Assembly (NCBI GenBank): GCA_027621915.1
Contig: JAQCAD010000001.1
Coordinates: 62,001-126,000 of the forward strand
DNA from: Pseudomonadota bacterium
Lineage (GTDB): Bacteria; Pseudomonadota; Gammaproteobacteria; Steroidobacterales; Woeseiaceae
DNA length: 64,000 nt
Direction: 5' to 3'
Below, piece by piece: positions 32,901 to 42,002 of this stretch. The stretch's first letter is position 1. Each line of letters opens with the position of its first letter. The notes beneath the pieces are model-generated. The model had not been told where the DNA came from and did no database searches. It worked only from the letters and a program-made list of their open reading frames with translations. Position numbers and translations under genes: made by a program.

Positions 32901-34505
32901 CTAACGTGATCGCAGAATCTTGCCAGGCCGTGCGCCGGTCATCTCGCCGTTTAACAGTACGGCCTCTCCTGAAACAAAGACGTGATGTGCACCTTTCGCA
33001 TACTGATGCGGGTTCTCGAAGGTTGCCGTGTCAATCACTGTCGCCGGATCGATTACAGCAATATCAGCAATCGCGCCCTCGGCAATCCGGCCACGATCAC
33101 GGAGGCCAATTCTGTCGGCCGGTAACATTGTCATTTTATGAACCGCCGCATGCAGCGGCAGTACGCCTAACTCCCTGACGTAACGACCAAGCACTCTCGC
33201 GAACGTACCGTAGTTTCTCGGATGCGGCACACGCTCAGAAGGCCCTTCAATGCCTCCATCCGACGCCGGCATGGTTACCCGGTGACGCATGATATTGATC
33301 ATGTCGTCTTCATTGATAGCATGAAACACTGCGCTGCAATTACCGGCTGCGACAAGCTCCATCAGAAGCTCCGCTGCATTGTCGTTGTTGACCTCTCTCT
33401 CCTGCTGGCGAAGGAGTTCTGACAAATTGCGTCCGTTGATCGTGTTGTCGTGAGGACAGTTTGACAACACCACATTGGCGGGGTCGTTACCGCCGCGATC
33501 GACTTCAATGCGATAAACGATTTCCTGCCGCATTCGCAAACGCTGCTCCGGGTCCGCCATCCGTGCCAGCAAACTTTCCCGGCCGCCATCGAGACTCCAT
33601 CCTGGAAATAGAATCGTCAGGCTGGTCGACGATGCGGTATAGGGATACTGGTCGATCGAAACATCGACGCCGCGCGCAAGCGCCTCGTCAACAAGCCGCA
33701 AGGTCTCGGTCGACTTTCCCCACATTGGAGCACCGACGATCTTGTGATGCGTTAACTGCGTCGGCAATCCACCTTCCTCGCCGATGCGGATGGTCTCGGC
33801 AACGCTCTTAAGGACATCAAGGCCCTCTTCGCGCATATGACTGATATAAATGCCGTCGTATTCTGCAGCGACTTTGGCCAGTTCAATCACTTCTTCCGTG
33901 GTTGCGAACCTTCCCGGCGCGTAAATCAGTCCGGATGACAACCCGAACGCACCCTGCTGCATCGCTTTGCGGACTTCATCGCGCATCGACTGCAATTCGT
34001 CCTCCGTCGGCGGGCGATCATCGTCCCCGATTATCAAACCACGAATTGAGCCATGACCTACAAACGTGCCGAAATTGACAGAGGCCGTACTTTTCTCGAT
34101 CGCCGCCAGCGTTTCGGAGATCGGCAACGGCGAACCTCCGTCGGGGCCACCGATGACGGTAGTCACTCCCTGGCGAATCTGATTCTCCGCATCGGGCCAG
34201 CGAAAAATTCCGTCGCCGGGTTCGGAACGAACAGCATGACTGTGAATATCGATGAATCCCGGCATGACTGCGAGACCGGTGACGTCCAGGCGAGTCCCGG
34301 CATCACTGTCACCGAGGTCACCGAGCGCAACAATACGATCGCCGACGATCCCAACGTCCGAGACGACGGGAGCGACATCCACGCCTGAATAGACGTCGCC
34401 ACCTTCGAGAACGATATCGAAACTTTGCCTCGTGTCACCCGTGTCTCCACCAGGAGCACAACCAGCGAATACCAGCGTGACTAAAATCAGACCTAGTATG
34501 CGCAT
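32901..34505 (-). CDS. N-acyl-D-amino-acid deacylase family lipoprotein
   Basis: 534 residues of the amidohydrolase superfamily. The lipobox VFAGC predicts membrane anchoring. Metal-site elements are DIHSHAV (H-x-H) and the ISHMREEG segment; GGPDGGSP and the GRIAEGAIADIAVID end are typical of D-aminoacylase. It should remove acyl groups from D-amino acids, feeding amino-acid salvage. The start at 34505 has AGGAGA six bases upstream; the alternative at 34523 would overlap the transporter stop but has no ribosome site. It follows the DASS transporter gene, so uptake and hydrolysis may be linked. Confidence 0.85.
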   Translation of the reverse strand: MRILGLILVTLVFAGCAPGGDTGDTRQSFDIVLEGGDVYSGVDVAPVVSDVGIVGDRIVALGDLGDSDAGTRLDVTGLAVMPGFIDIHSHAVRSEPGDGIFRWPDAENQIRQGVTTVIGGPDGGSPLPISETLAAIEKSTASVNFGTFVGHGSIRGLIIGDDDRPPTEDELQSMRDEVRKAMQQGAFGLSSGLIYAPGRFATTEEVIELAKVAAEYDGIYISHMREEGLDVLKSVAETIRIGEEGGLPTQLTHHKIVGAPMWGKSTETLRLVDEALARGVDVSIDQYPYTASSTSLTILFPGWSLDGGRESLLARMADPEQRLRMRQEIVYRIEVDRGGNDPANVVLSNCPHDNTINGRNLSELLRQQEREVNNDNAAELLMELVAAGNCSAVFHAINEDDMINIMRHRVTMPASDGGIEGPSERVPHPRNYGTFARVLGRYVRELGVLPLHAAVHKMTMLPADRIGLRDRGRIAEGAIADIAVIDPATVIDTATFENPHQYAKGAHHVFVSGEAVLLNGEMTGARPGKILRSR

Positions 34506-34519
34506 TGTGATTCTCCTGC

Positions 34520-36001
34520 TCATGTAAGCAGCACGGGCGCGAGGAAAAGTGCTGCTGCTGAAACGATAATAATGCCGATGATATTCAGAAATACGCCAGC
34601 CTTGACCATTTGTGGAATGCTGATGGCACCGGTTGAAAACACAATCGCATTTGGCGGCGTGGCCACTGGCAACATGAACGCGCAGCTTGCTGCAATGGTG
34701 ATCGGCACGGTCAGCACGATAGGAGGCACGCCGGCCTGAATCGCGATTGCGCCCATAACAGGCAGCAGAGTTGCGGTGGTCGCGAGATTACTGGTGAGCT
34801 CGGTGAGAAATATCACCAGCGTAACGGCTGCCACGACCAGCACTGCTGTGCCCCAAACGCTGAGCGGGGCAAGTTGTTCGCCGAGCCAAAGCGCCAAACC
34901 GCTGTCGGATACCGCCGTGGCCAGACTCAATCCCCCACCGAACAATACGAGTACTCCCCAGGGAAGCCTGGCCATGTCTTCCCAGACAGCAAGCCTCGGG
35001 TTACTTGAATCGCCGCTCGGCAACAGAAACAGCAAGAGCGCTATTGTGAGTACGATCCCGGTGTCCGATACGCCGGAGATTCCAAGTGCCTCGGTAACGG
35101 GCTGCCTGAACATCCACGCAGCAACGAGACAACCGAAAGCAATGGCGACGCGTTTCTCTGCAATCGACATCGGCCCAAGTTCCGCCTTCAGCTCGCGCAA
35201 GTGAGCACGGACCGCGGCGCTCGACGGTATATCACACGGAAACAGAAAGCGTGTCAGTCCGATCCACGCGATGGGAAGCATGATGAAACTGACGGGAATG
35301 CCTACCAGCATCCAGCGCGCGAAGCTGATCTCGATACCATAATTATCTGCCATGAAACCCATTAACAACGCATTTGGCGGAGTGCCGATGAGTGTCGCCA
35401 GTCCGCCAATGCTCGCTGAGTACGCGAGACCGAGCAGCATCGCAATCTGAAAGTTATTTCGTGTTTTCTCCGAGAGATCGGGAATGTTGTCACGGATAAC
35501 CACCGTCACTGACAAAACGATCGGCAGCAACATCATCGTTGTCGATGTGTTCGTCATCCACATGCTTAAAGTAGCGCAAACAAGCATGAACCCACCGATC
35601 AGGCGCCGGCCGTCCGTGCCGGTTCTTGATACGATCGCAAGGGCTATGCGCCGATGCAGGCTCCATCGCTCCAGCGTCAGAGCCATAATGAAACCACCCA
35701 GGTACAGGTAGATCGTCGGATTGGCATAAGGGGCCGCCGCGTCACGAATACTGAGGATGCCCAACGGATCAAAAATCACCAGTGGCAGAAGGGCGGTCAC
35801 CGGAACCGGGATGGCTTCGGTTGCCCACCACACGGCCATCCACAGGCCCACGGCGGCAACACGCCAGGCGTCAGCCGACATGAAGGCCTGCGATTGATCA
35901 ACGGCAAACATTACGGCGAAAATAGCTGGCCCAAGGATGCGGCCCACTATCTGGTAGGTTTCGAGCGGCTGGTTAGCTGTCTGTTCTGTGGAAGTAGTCA
36001 A
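34520..36001 (-). CDS. DASS/SLC13 family anion:sodium symporter
   Basis: 493 residues with 11-12 hydrophobic segments. The first SLC13 signature region reads NTSTTMMLLPIVLSV, GTPPNALLMGF is in the mid region, and the second half has ELTSNLATTATLLPV and ATPPNAIVFSTG, the paired SNT-type motifs. It transports dicarboxylates, citrate or sulfate with sodium. It is the first gene of a minus-strand run with the D-aminoacylase lipoprotein. Confidence 0.9.
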   Translation of the reverse strand: MTTSTEQTANQPLETYQIVGRILGPAIFAVMFAVDQSQAFMSADAWRVAAVGLWMAVWWATEAIPVPVTALLPLVIFDPLGILSIRDAAAPYANPTIYLYLGGFIMALTLERWSLHRRIALAIVSRTGTDGRRLIGGFMLVCATLSMWMTNTSTTMMLLPIVLSVTVVIRDNIPDLSEKTRNNFQIAMLLGLAYSASIGGLATLIGTPPNALLMGFMADNYGIEISFARWMLVGIPVSFIMLPIAWIGLTRFLFPCDIPSSAAVRAHLRELKAELGPMSIAEKRVAIAFGCLVAAWMFRQPVTEALGISGVSDTGIVLTIALLLFLLPSGDSSNPRLAVWEDMARLPWGVLVLFGGGLSLATAVSDSGLALWLGEQLAPLSVWGTAVLVVAAVTLVIFLTELTSNLATTATLLPVMGAIAIQAGVPPIVLTVPITIAASCAFMLPVATPPNAIVFSTGAISIPQMVKAGVFLNIIGIIIVSAAALFLAPVLLT

Positions 36002-36084
36002 TTCGTCGATCCATCGGCATAAGCGGAAAAAGAACTCAGCGATTGTCGCAACCTGCCAGAGAATTCGAAGTCGTCAATCGCACG

Positions 36085-36675
36085 TCAGAGTCTCGCGCTA
36101 CCAATTATGGCCGAAGCTGCCGCGATGTGCTTGTCATAGTAGTGTGGTTCAGCACCGAGGAAAAACATCAGGTAAAGATTGTCTGTACCAACAAACGCAC
36201 CGACTGTACCGCGATAGGCCGGGCTGTCTGTCACAGTGACTTCGAGATCGAATCGAATGCCTGTGATCTCACCGTAGCGGTGCGGACGCAGGTTGGACGT
36301 GCTGACAACGGCACTGCCTTCACCGAACAGCTTTACGATCGATGATTCAACCAACTCTTCGAGTTCGTTCGGCAGCATGTCTTTCCGGAATACGGGCAGC
36401 GCAGCTGACTTGTTTCGGCTCACCATGATGGGCTGACCATCCGGGATGGCCGGTGCAATAACCAGTCGATCCAGCAACATGCCGTCCTTCGTCCATGTTT
36501 CCGCGCCCTTGCGAGCGGACGGTGTGTGCATGGCAGGCGCCCGGTTCCAGCCGGCGTCAGCCTGCACGCCGAGATCCTGGACCGCGACAGGACCTGCCGC
36601 CACCAGCGAATAGCCGGTCGCGCAACCGGAGAGGCTGGCGATTATCGCCAGCATAGCAATTCTCTTGCACTTCAT
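36085..36675 (-). CDS. Lipoprotein of unknown function
   Basis: 196 residues. The lipobox SLSGC (Cys18) gives a lipid anchor. No known domain is recognised; the C-terminal half (ITGIRFDLEVTVTDSPAYRGTVG, LYLMFFLGAEPHYYD) is a compact alternating beta pattern like small outer-membrane-associated lipoproteins. The ATG overlaps the M48 protease stop by ATGA, so it belongs to the protease operon. Confidence 0.7.
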   Translation of the reverse strand: MKCKRIAMLAIIASLSGCATGYSLVAAGPVAVQDLGVQADAGWNRAPAMHTPSARKGAETWTKDGMLLDRLVIAPAIPDGQPIMVSRNKSAALPVFRKDMLPNELEELVESSIVKLFGEGSAVVSTSNLRPHRYGEITGIRFDLEVTVTDSPAYRGTVGAFVGTDNLYLMFFLGAEPHYYDKHIAAASAIIGSARL

Positions 36676-37850
36676 TGTCCATCCTCCGCAAGGTAAAACT
36701 CGATCATCGCCCGATCCGAAGCTTCCGGATTGATCTCAAGGTACTTGCGAAAACTATCCTTCGCTTGCTGATTGTTTTTCGCTTTCAGATAAAGATAGCC
36801 AAGATTCTTGTGTGCTTCCGGCGGCGCCAGGTTACTTTCAACAGACTTTGTATAGGCGGCCACTGCGAGCTCCTGGTCGCCCTCGTCACCGCGTTGACGA
36901 TACATCTCACCAAAGAAATAATTCACCAGGCCAGGTTCCACGCCAATCTTGGTATGTCGCTCCAGTATTTCCCGCGTCCTTCCGAAGCGATTGGTATCGA
37001 GTTGATCTTCCATCAAGAGCAGATAGTAATTATTCAGGATGTCGAGAAGCCCCTGATCCGCAACTTGCTCGACGTCGGGTCGTCCATATCTGTTCTCGAC
37101 GTAGCTCTTCAGGTAACCGGCACGATCTTCCGAATTTGGATGCGTTTGAGAAAAAACCCCGACGTTTTCCCGTTTGACTTCTGCGGCGGCCTCCTCCGCA
37201 AGCAAGCCGTACCAAACCCTGTAGGACGCGTGCGGATCGTAGGCAGCTTCCGCGAGGAGGCGCGTTCCAAGAAGATCTGCTTCGGTTTCCTGTTCGCGGT
37301 TAAAAGATAAATAGTTCAGGAGTGCCGTCGCCTGACCCAGCGGCACGGAAACGCCGGTCAAAACGGCGAGGCCGAAATCGAATACGCTGCCTTTTGTCAT
37401 TTGCGATTTGAGTTTGCGGAACCCCTGTAGCGAATGGAGTCGCGTGTAGTGCGCGATTTCATGACCAATTACCGCGGCGATTTCGTCGGTCGACGACGCC
37501 CGGACGATCAGACCCGTCCAGACCTGCATCATGCCGGTAGCCGTCATCGACGCGTTGAAGCCCGGGTTTCGGACAAGGTATACGCGAAAATCGTTGCAAT
37601 ATTCTCCGGCTACGCGGCAGACAATTCCGTCAACGTAGTTTCTGAGCTCTGCATCCCGCACGAGGAGTGCAGACTTGTTCAGTTCGCGCTCCATCTCTTT
37701 GAATTCCATCCACAGGCCTTGCTCATCCCGTGCTTCTTCCGGCTGATAGCCAGGTTCGATCAGGTGGTCAAGCTCATCGTCGGCGAAAAGCAGCACAGGC
37801 AAAAGAAGGAGGTGTAGTCCCAACCTGGATTTGCGGCGGCGCAACATCAC
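36672..37850 (-). CDS. Exported M48 metallopeptidase with TPR repeats (BepA-like)
   Basis: 392 residues. A signal peptide (1-23) is followed by the M48 catalytic domain with zinc motif HEIAH (130-134) and the third ligand in NREQETEADLLG. The C-terminal 100 residues form TPR-type helices (AHKNLGYLYLKAKNNQQAKDSFRKYL). The architecture matches BepA/YfgC, which handles stalled outer-membrane proteins such as LptD. A GTG at 37850 or ATG at 37847 starts it, overlapping the upstream lipoprotein gene. Flanking lipoproteins on the same transcript may be its partners. Confidence 0.87.
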   Translation of the reverse strand: MMLRRRKSRLGLHLLLLPVLLFADDELDHLIEPGYQPEEARDEQGLWMEFKEMERELNKSALLVRDAELRNYVDGIVCRVAGEYCNDFRVYLVRNPGFNASMTATGMMQVWTGLIVRASSTDEIAAVIGHEIAHYTRLHSLQGFRKLKSQMTKGSVFDFGLAVLTGVSVPLGQATALLNYLSFNREQETEADLLGTRLLAEAAYDPHASYRVWYGLLAEEAAAEVKRENVGVFSQTHPNSEDRAGYLKSYVENRYGRPDVEQVADQGLLDILNNYYLLLMEDQLDTNRFGRTREILERHTKIGVEPGLVNYFFGEMYRQRGDEGDQELAVAAYTKSVESNLAPPEAHKNLGYLYLKAKNNQQAKDSFRKYLEINPEASDRAMIEFYLAEDGQ

Positions 37851-38584
37851 TCGGTGTCGCCGGTCTCTCGGGCTGCCGGAATATCTTTGAAAAGCGTCCG
37901 GACAGCCGCTGCGGCTCCCGACTCCTCACGCATCTCACCACTGCCCGCACCAACAACGTTGAACCAGACGACATCGCCGGTACGAAGATCCACCAACGAG
38001 GCGAATCCGTGCTCAGATCCGGTTTGCATGTAACCCCCGGCGGCGGCGGCAAGAATAGCGAACGCCACGCGTCCGCCTGTTGCCTGGTAATCCCTGTAGT
38101 GCACGAAGAGCGCATAGTCGGCATCGTGTTCATCCGCGAGCCTGCTGACGCCAGGGCCAAGTGACCAATCGAAAATCTGGCCGTTTCCTTTGCTGGGCAA
38201 TTTCGTCAGGCCGAAATGATGATTCAGAATTGTCGCACCGACAGCAGAATGTAGTTTCTCGTATTCAAACTCGACTTCGCCAATGTCGTCCGGATCAAGA
38301 GTCTTGAGGTCGGTTCCAATCGATTGCGCATAATCCTGTGTCGCGTTCGTGAAATTATCTTGCGCAAGCCTGGTCCACTCGGCATGGGGCTCAGGTAGGC
38401 CACCAGCTGACAACAGGTAATATCGGATATCCGGCGGCATCAGGATGACTCGCGGATTGTCAGCAATCGATTCAAGTTTTTCGATTTGCTGAACATTCTG
38501 TGTGGCCACGCAACCGGCAACTAAAACGCCTGACCCGCACAACATAGTCACTCGCAACCACCGCATACACGATACTGACCTCAT
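37847..38584 (-). CDS. Lipoprotein of unknown function
   Basis: About 245 residues with lipobox VLVAGC. I see no catalytic motif. The end region VAFAILAAAAGGYMQTGSEHGFASLVDLRTGDVVWFN resembles GNA1162/CsgG-like lipoproteins that report on or assemble in the outer membrane. The start at 38584 has AGGA four bases upstream. It is the first gene of the M48 operon, overlapping the protease start. Confidence 0.65.
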   Translation of the reverse strand: MRSVSCMRWLRVTMLCGSGVLVAGCVATQNVQQIEKLESIADNPRVILMPPDIRYYLLSAGGLPEPHAEWTRLAQDNFTNATQDYAQSIGTDLKTLDPDDIGEVEFEYEKLHSAVGATILNHHFGLTKLPSKGNGQIFDWSLGPGVSRLADEHDADYALFVHYRDYQATGGRVAFAILAAAAGGYMQTGSEHGFASLVDLRTGDVVWFNVVGAGSGEMREESGAAAAVRTLFKDIPAARETGDTE

Positions 38585-38745
38585 CAAGTCCTGCGTCATT
38601 CGCAAACCCTCAACCGGAAACAGGTCGCTATTCTAGTATGAATCGCGAAATGGTGTAGCGCCGCCTGAAGGTCAGATCAATTTGTGTTTGCACGACGCCG
38701 CTCCCCGAACGTCCAGTCCTTCGCGGCATAAGCGCGTCCATGCGC

Positions 38746-38776
38746 AAAAAAAAGGCGGTGAGCTTGGCTCACCGCC
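38746..38776 (-). terminator. Rho-independent terminator
   Basis: A ten-base perfect stem GGCGGTGAGC/GCTCACCGCC (38754-38763, 38767-38776) with loop TTG. On the minus strand it is followed by a run of eight T. It lies 20 bases past the stop of the aminotransferase gene. Confidence 0.92.
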
Positions 38777-38796
38777 CTGACTTAAACTTGACAGCG

Positions 38797-40080
38797 TCAG
38801 GCAACATTAGCGCGAGGCACGATATCGCTAAGCACATTCAACACATGCTCAATTTCAGATTTGCTGTTGTAATGTACGGGCCCCACCCGCACGGCGCCAC
38901 CCGTGTCGTAGATATCCAGCGCTCTTGCCGCTTCGACGGCGTAAAAATGACCGCTCCAGACAAATATGTTTTTCGCGGCGAGTTCTCTTGCAATTTCGTC
39001 CGGGTTCATGCCATCGACTGTGAAAGATACCGTTGGGACACGACGATTCATTGCGTCGGGAGACGTTATGCCCTTCACGCGAACACCCGGCAGCTGTTGT
39101 AATCCGGAAACCAGCTTTAGCGCCAGGCCCGCCTCATAGTCAAAAAGGCAATCCATTGCGGAATGCACGAATTTTCTGCGACCGGAGAACTGAGGGTATT
39201 TGTCATGGTAGTGCCGGGACATCGATTCGCCGATCCAGGAAAAATACTCGACGGCCGCTAACGTGCCCGCCATGCCTTCATGACTTTGCGTTCCGGTTTC
39301 AAAGCAGCCGGGAATCTCAGTCGGCGCCGGCCGAACTTTATATGGAACCAGTTGTTCCATTAACTCACGCCGACCCCAGAGGATCCCCTGGTGCGGCCCG
39401 AAGAACTTGTAAGCAGAACAAACGAGAAAGTCGCAGCCCAAATCCTGCACATCCGTTGAGACGTGCGGGACTGACTGCACCGCATCGATATACGTCATCA
39501 CGCCGGCATCCCTTGCCTTCTGGCAGATGGTTCTGACATCGTGGATCGTGCCCGTCAGATTGCTTGCGCCACCTATGCAAATTAGTCGGGTCCTCCTCGT
39601 AAACAGGTCGTCCAGTTTATCCAGCTCAAATTCGCATGATTCCGTGTTGAAGGGCAGCCATTTCACGACGAGATCAAAATCTTCCGCCATCAGCAACCAC
39701 GGCGCAACGTTTGCGTCATGATCCATACGTGACAGTATGATTTCATCACCTTGCTTCAGCAGTCGACCAATGGATCGCGACAGATGCAACGTAATGGTCG
39801 TCATGTTCTGCCCAAACATAATTTCCTGGGCTGACGGGGCATTAAGTAGATCGGCCATCGCCATATGTGCGTCAGCAATCAACGCGTCTACTTTTTGCGA
39901 CGTCCGAAACTCACCCTGCACATTGGCGTTCGATTCAATCAGGCATTGAGTCATCCGTTCGACGACGCCCTTTGACACCTGGGTGCCAGCGGGATTGTCG
40001 AAATAAATTCGGGCGCGATTATTGTCAGTTATCGCGAGAGCAGGGAACTGTGCGCGAACGGCATCGAGGTCAAATTGCAT
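38797..40080 (-). CDS. Cysteine-desulfurase-like class V aminotransferase
   Basis: 427-residue PLP enzyme. The Schiff-base lysine is K225 in SAYKFFGP, and the cofactor-binding segments YIDAVQSVPH and GGASNLTGT are typical. The family is the cysteine desulfurase-like group (TIGR01976 style). The product lacks an obvious SufS-type mobile Cys loop, so desulfurase activity is not assured. The gene has its own strong terminator and is not next to iron-sulfur assembly genes. Confidence 0.85.
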   Translation of the reverse strand: MQFDLDAVRAQFPALAITDNNRARIYFDNPAGTQVSKGVVERMTQCLIESNANVQGEFRTSQKVDALIADAHMAMADLLNAPSAQEIMFGQNMTTITLHLSRSIGRLLKQGDEIILSRMDHDANVAPWLLMAEDFDLVVKWLPFNTESCEFELDKLDDLFTRRTRLICIGGASNLTGTIHDVRTICQKARDAGVMTYIDAVQSVPHVSTDVQDLGCDFLVCSAYKFFGPHQGILWGRRELMEQLVPYKVRPAPTEIPGCFETGTQSHEGMAGTLAAVEYFSWIGESMSRHYHDKYPQFSGRRKFVHSAMDCLFDYEAGLALKLVSGLQQLPGVRVKGITSPDAMNRRVPTVSFTVDGMNPDEIARELAAKNIFVWSGHFYAVEAARALDIYDTGGAVRVGPVHYNSKSEIEHVLNVLSDIVPRANVA

Positions 40081-40117
40081 AAGAAGGCCTGTACAAGTGG
40101 TATTTGGAATTAATTAT

Positions 40118-40366
40118 TCAACGACCTGGCGGTCTTGCCTTGCGGCGACGGACAGGGAGAACTTCTTCGTCTTGTCCACCCCATTTTTCGCGGTGCGCAT
40201 TCTCAGCTTCCTGACGAACCCTGGAATGTCGTGCTGAAAGCAATAACGTGTTCGGATCACACACTACCGCTTTGATCAGGCCAAGGTCGCTCGCGGCATC
40301 AAAAAGACTTGGATACCAGCGTTCCCAGTTCGACAAAAGCTCTTCGACCTGACTTCGGAGATTCAT
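40118..40366 (-). CDS. Small hypothetical protein
   Basis: About 82 residues from ATG 40366: NLRSQVEELLSNWERWYPSL, an amphipathic helical start, then a very basic tail (VLPVRRRKARPPGR). No family and no clear ribosome site. It directly follows the anti-sigma gene on the same strand and could be the last gene of that operon. Reading through to TTG 40483 is less likely. Confidence 0.35.
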   Translation of the reverse strand: MNLRSQVEELLSNWERWYPSLFDAASDLGLIKAVVCDPNTLLLSARHSRVRQEAENAHREKWGGQDEEVLPVRRRKARPPGR

Positions 40367-40460
40367 GAACCGAATGTATACGACGACGTCAATCATGACA
40401 ATGACGCGGCACCAGGATTTCGCGAACGATTTCCGCGGAGCGATTGTAACCGGAGAGACT

Positions 40461-40808
40461 CTATTCCTCGAGCATTCGGCCAATCATCAGCAGCGTGCCG
40501 AGCAGCATCACACCCATGAGGATTGTAGACATCGCTGGCAGGCTTTCGATCGGCAATCTATCCATACTCAGGCTGGAAACAGGTACGGCCCCGAACAGCT
40601 CGGGCAAAGTACGAGCCAGCTGAGTCAGTGGTTTAGCACTGATTGCTGCGCCAACAATGAACGCACATGGCAGAGCGAGGCGTCTCAGCCACATCTGACG
40701 CCGAACTCGCGAGATCACCCGAACAGAAAAACCGTCGTCGACCACCGGATCAGATCGAAACAAAGATTCGAGTCTCTGATCTTCTTTATCTTTCAGTCTG
40801 TCAACCAT
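40461..40808 (-). CDS. Probable membrane anti-sigma factor
   Basis: About 115 residues. A soluble N-terminus (RLESLFRSDPVVDDGFSVRVISRVRRQ) is followed by two membrane spans (LALPCAFIVGAAISA and SLPAMSTILMGVMLLGTLLMI). The layout and its position, overlapping the stop of an ECF sigma gene by eight bases, suggest it holds the sigma factor at the membrane. No zinc ZAS motif (HxxxCxxC) is seen, so it is not a classical zinc anti-sigma. Confidence 0.7.
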   Translation of the reverse strand: MVDRLKDKEDQRLESLFRSDPVVDDGFSVRVISRVRRQMWLRRLALPCAFIVGAAISAKPLTQLARTLPELFGAVPVSSLSMDRLPIESLPAMSTILMGVMLLGTLLMIGRMLEE

Positions 40809-41316
40809 ATTTATGATCTTCGATTCCAAAATTTTCCCTTACTTTTTCTTTGCCGCGAAAAATAATTGATTTCACAGTTCCGATCGGCATGTTCGCAGCG
40901 TCTCCGATTTCCCTGTGCGACAGCCCGCAAGCATAAGAGAGAATCATCACGGCTCGCTCTTCTTCCGTCAAGACTGCCAGGAATTTATCGAGGTCCGAGA
41001 TTTCGTCAGAATCCTCGGTGTGCCGGCTACCAAGGGCACCGGCGTTGTCACCCACCTCAGCGAGAATCTCGACATATCTTGTCGATTTCCGCTTCGACTG
41101 CAGGAACGTTGTATAGGCAACTTTGAGCAGCCAGCCAACGAACGACCCCTGACCGGTGAACGTATGCAACTTGTCCCATGCGTGCAAAAACGCGTCCTGA
41201 GCCAGATCATCCGCAAGGACGTAATCACGCGACAGCTTGCGCAGAAAATTCCGCACCTGGGATTGATGACGCCGCACCAGCTCGCCGAATGCTTCGGCGT
41301 CGTGCTGCGCCACCAC
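40801..41316 (-). CDS. ECF-family RNA polymerase sigma factor
   Basis: 171 residues as called, with region 2 (AFGELVRRHQ, DLAQDAFLHAWDKLH) and region 4 (LTEEERAVMILSYACGLSHREIGDAANMPIGTVKS). The frame is open upstream and encodes DNDLIAQV directly before the GTG at 41316, which fits the usual ECF N-terminus. That segment has no ATG, GTG or TTG, so a CTG (41328) or ATT start behind GGTGAT is possible. The sigma directs RNA polymerase to a small regulon and is probably controlled by the overlapping membrane protein. Confidence 0.9.
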   Translation of the reverse strand: MVAQHDAEAFGELVRRHQSQVRNFLRKLSRDYVLADDLAQDAFLHAWDKLHTFTGQGSFVGWLLKVAYTTFLQSKRKSTRYVEILAEVGDNAGALGSRHTEDSDEISDLDKFLAVLTEEERAVMILSYACGLSHREIGDAANMPIGTVKSIIFRGKEKVRENFGIEDHKYG

Positions 41317-41372
41317 TTGGGCAATCAGGTCGTTATCACCAACCCCGGGTGCCCCCGACTTTTCGCTGACGG

Positions 41373-41738
41373 TTATGATGCTTTCTTTGCCCCATAGGCA
41401 TACATGATCATGTAGGCAGAGCCGATTGAGAACGGCAATGCGGCGCCCGCCAGCAATCCTCGCAGCGCTTCGGCCTCTTGCAACGCAAATCCAATCAGCA
41501 CGAGCCCCAATGCCAGCGCGTACCAGATCAGTGCGCTTCGCAGGTCACGATCCCTGCCTGGCTCAGGCGTTCCCAGTTGCCTGATTAACTCCGGGGTCAT
41601 TTCATTCCCTTTTTCAAGCGCGAGCCTGATGGTCTGTTGCGTCTCAACCCGTCCTTTGTGCTTGAAATATAGCCAGCCGAGGAAGGAAATTGCGAACGAG
41701 CCGAAAACGATAAACGGAACCAATATTTCTTCTGCCAT
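41373..41738 (-). CDS. DUF6249 membrane protein
   Basis: 121 residues with an N-terminal span (LVPFIVFGSFAISFLGWLYF), a short charged loop (QTIRLALEKGNEMTPELIRQLG) and two further spans. It matches the DUF6249 pattern, a family commonly found beside ECF sigma/anti-sigma pairs. It is upstream of, and probably co-transcribed with, the sigma gene. Its function is unknown. Confidence 0.82.
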   Translation of the reverse strand: MAEEILVPFIVFGSFAISFLGWLYFKHKGRVETQQTIRLALEKGNEMTPELIRQLGTPEPGRDRDLRSALIWYALALGLVLIGFALQEAEALRGLLAGAALPFSIGSAYMIMYAYGAKKAS

Positions 41739-42002
41739 AACGTACTCCGATAAAATCTGGGCCTGACTGGCCGCTTTTCACCAATCAGATGCGTGCTGGA
41801 AACCGATTGGATGCAATTTAGCGCGGGATTCGGTAAAAATATTTATTGTGATTTTTCAATAACTTATGTCACCATCAGCGTTTACACGCCACCGCCTCGT
41901 GACAAATTCAGCCCTTCGGCTCATATCGGCCACCGGCCCGGAAACAGAACCGGGGCCAGAGCAAGCGACGAGACCGGACAGGCCGATCGTGACGAGCAGG
42001 TG

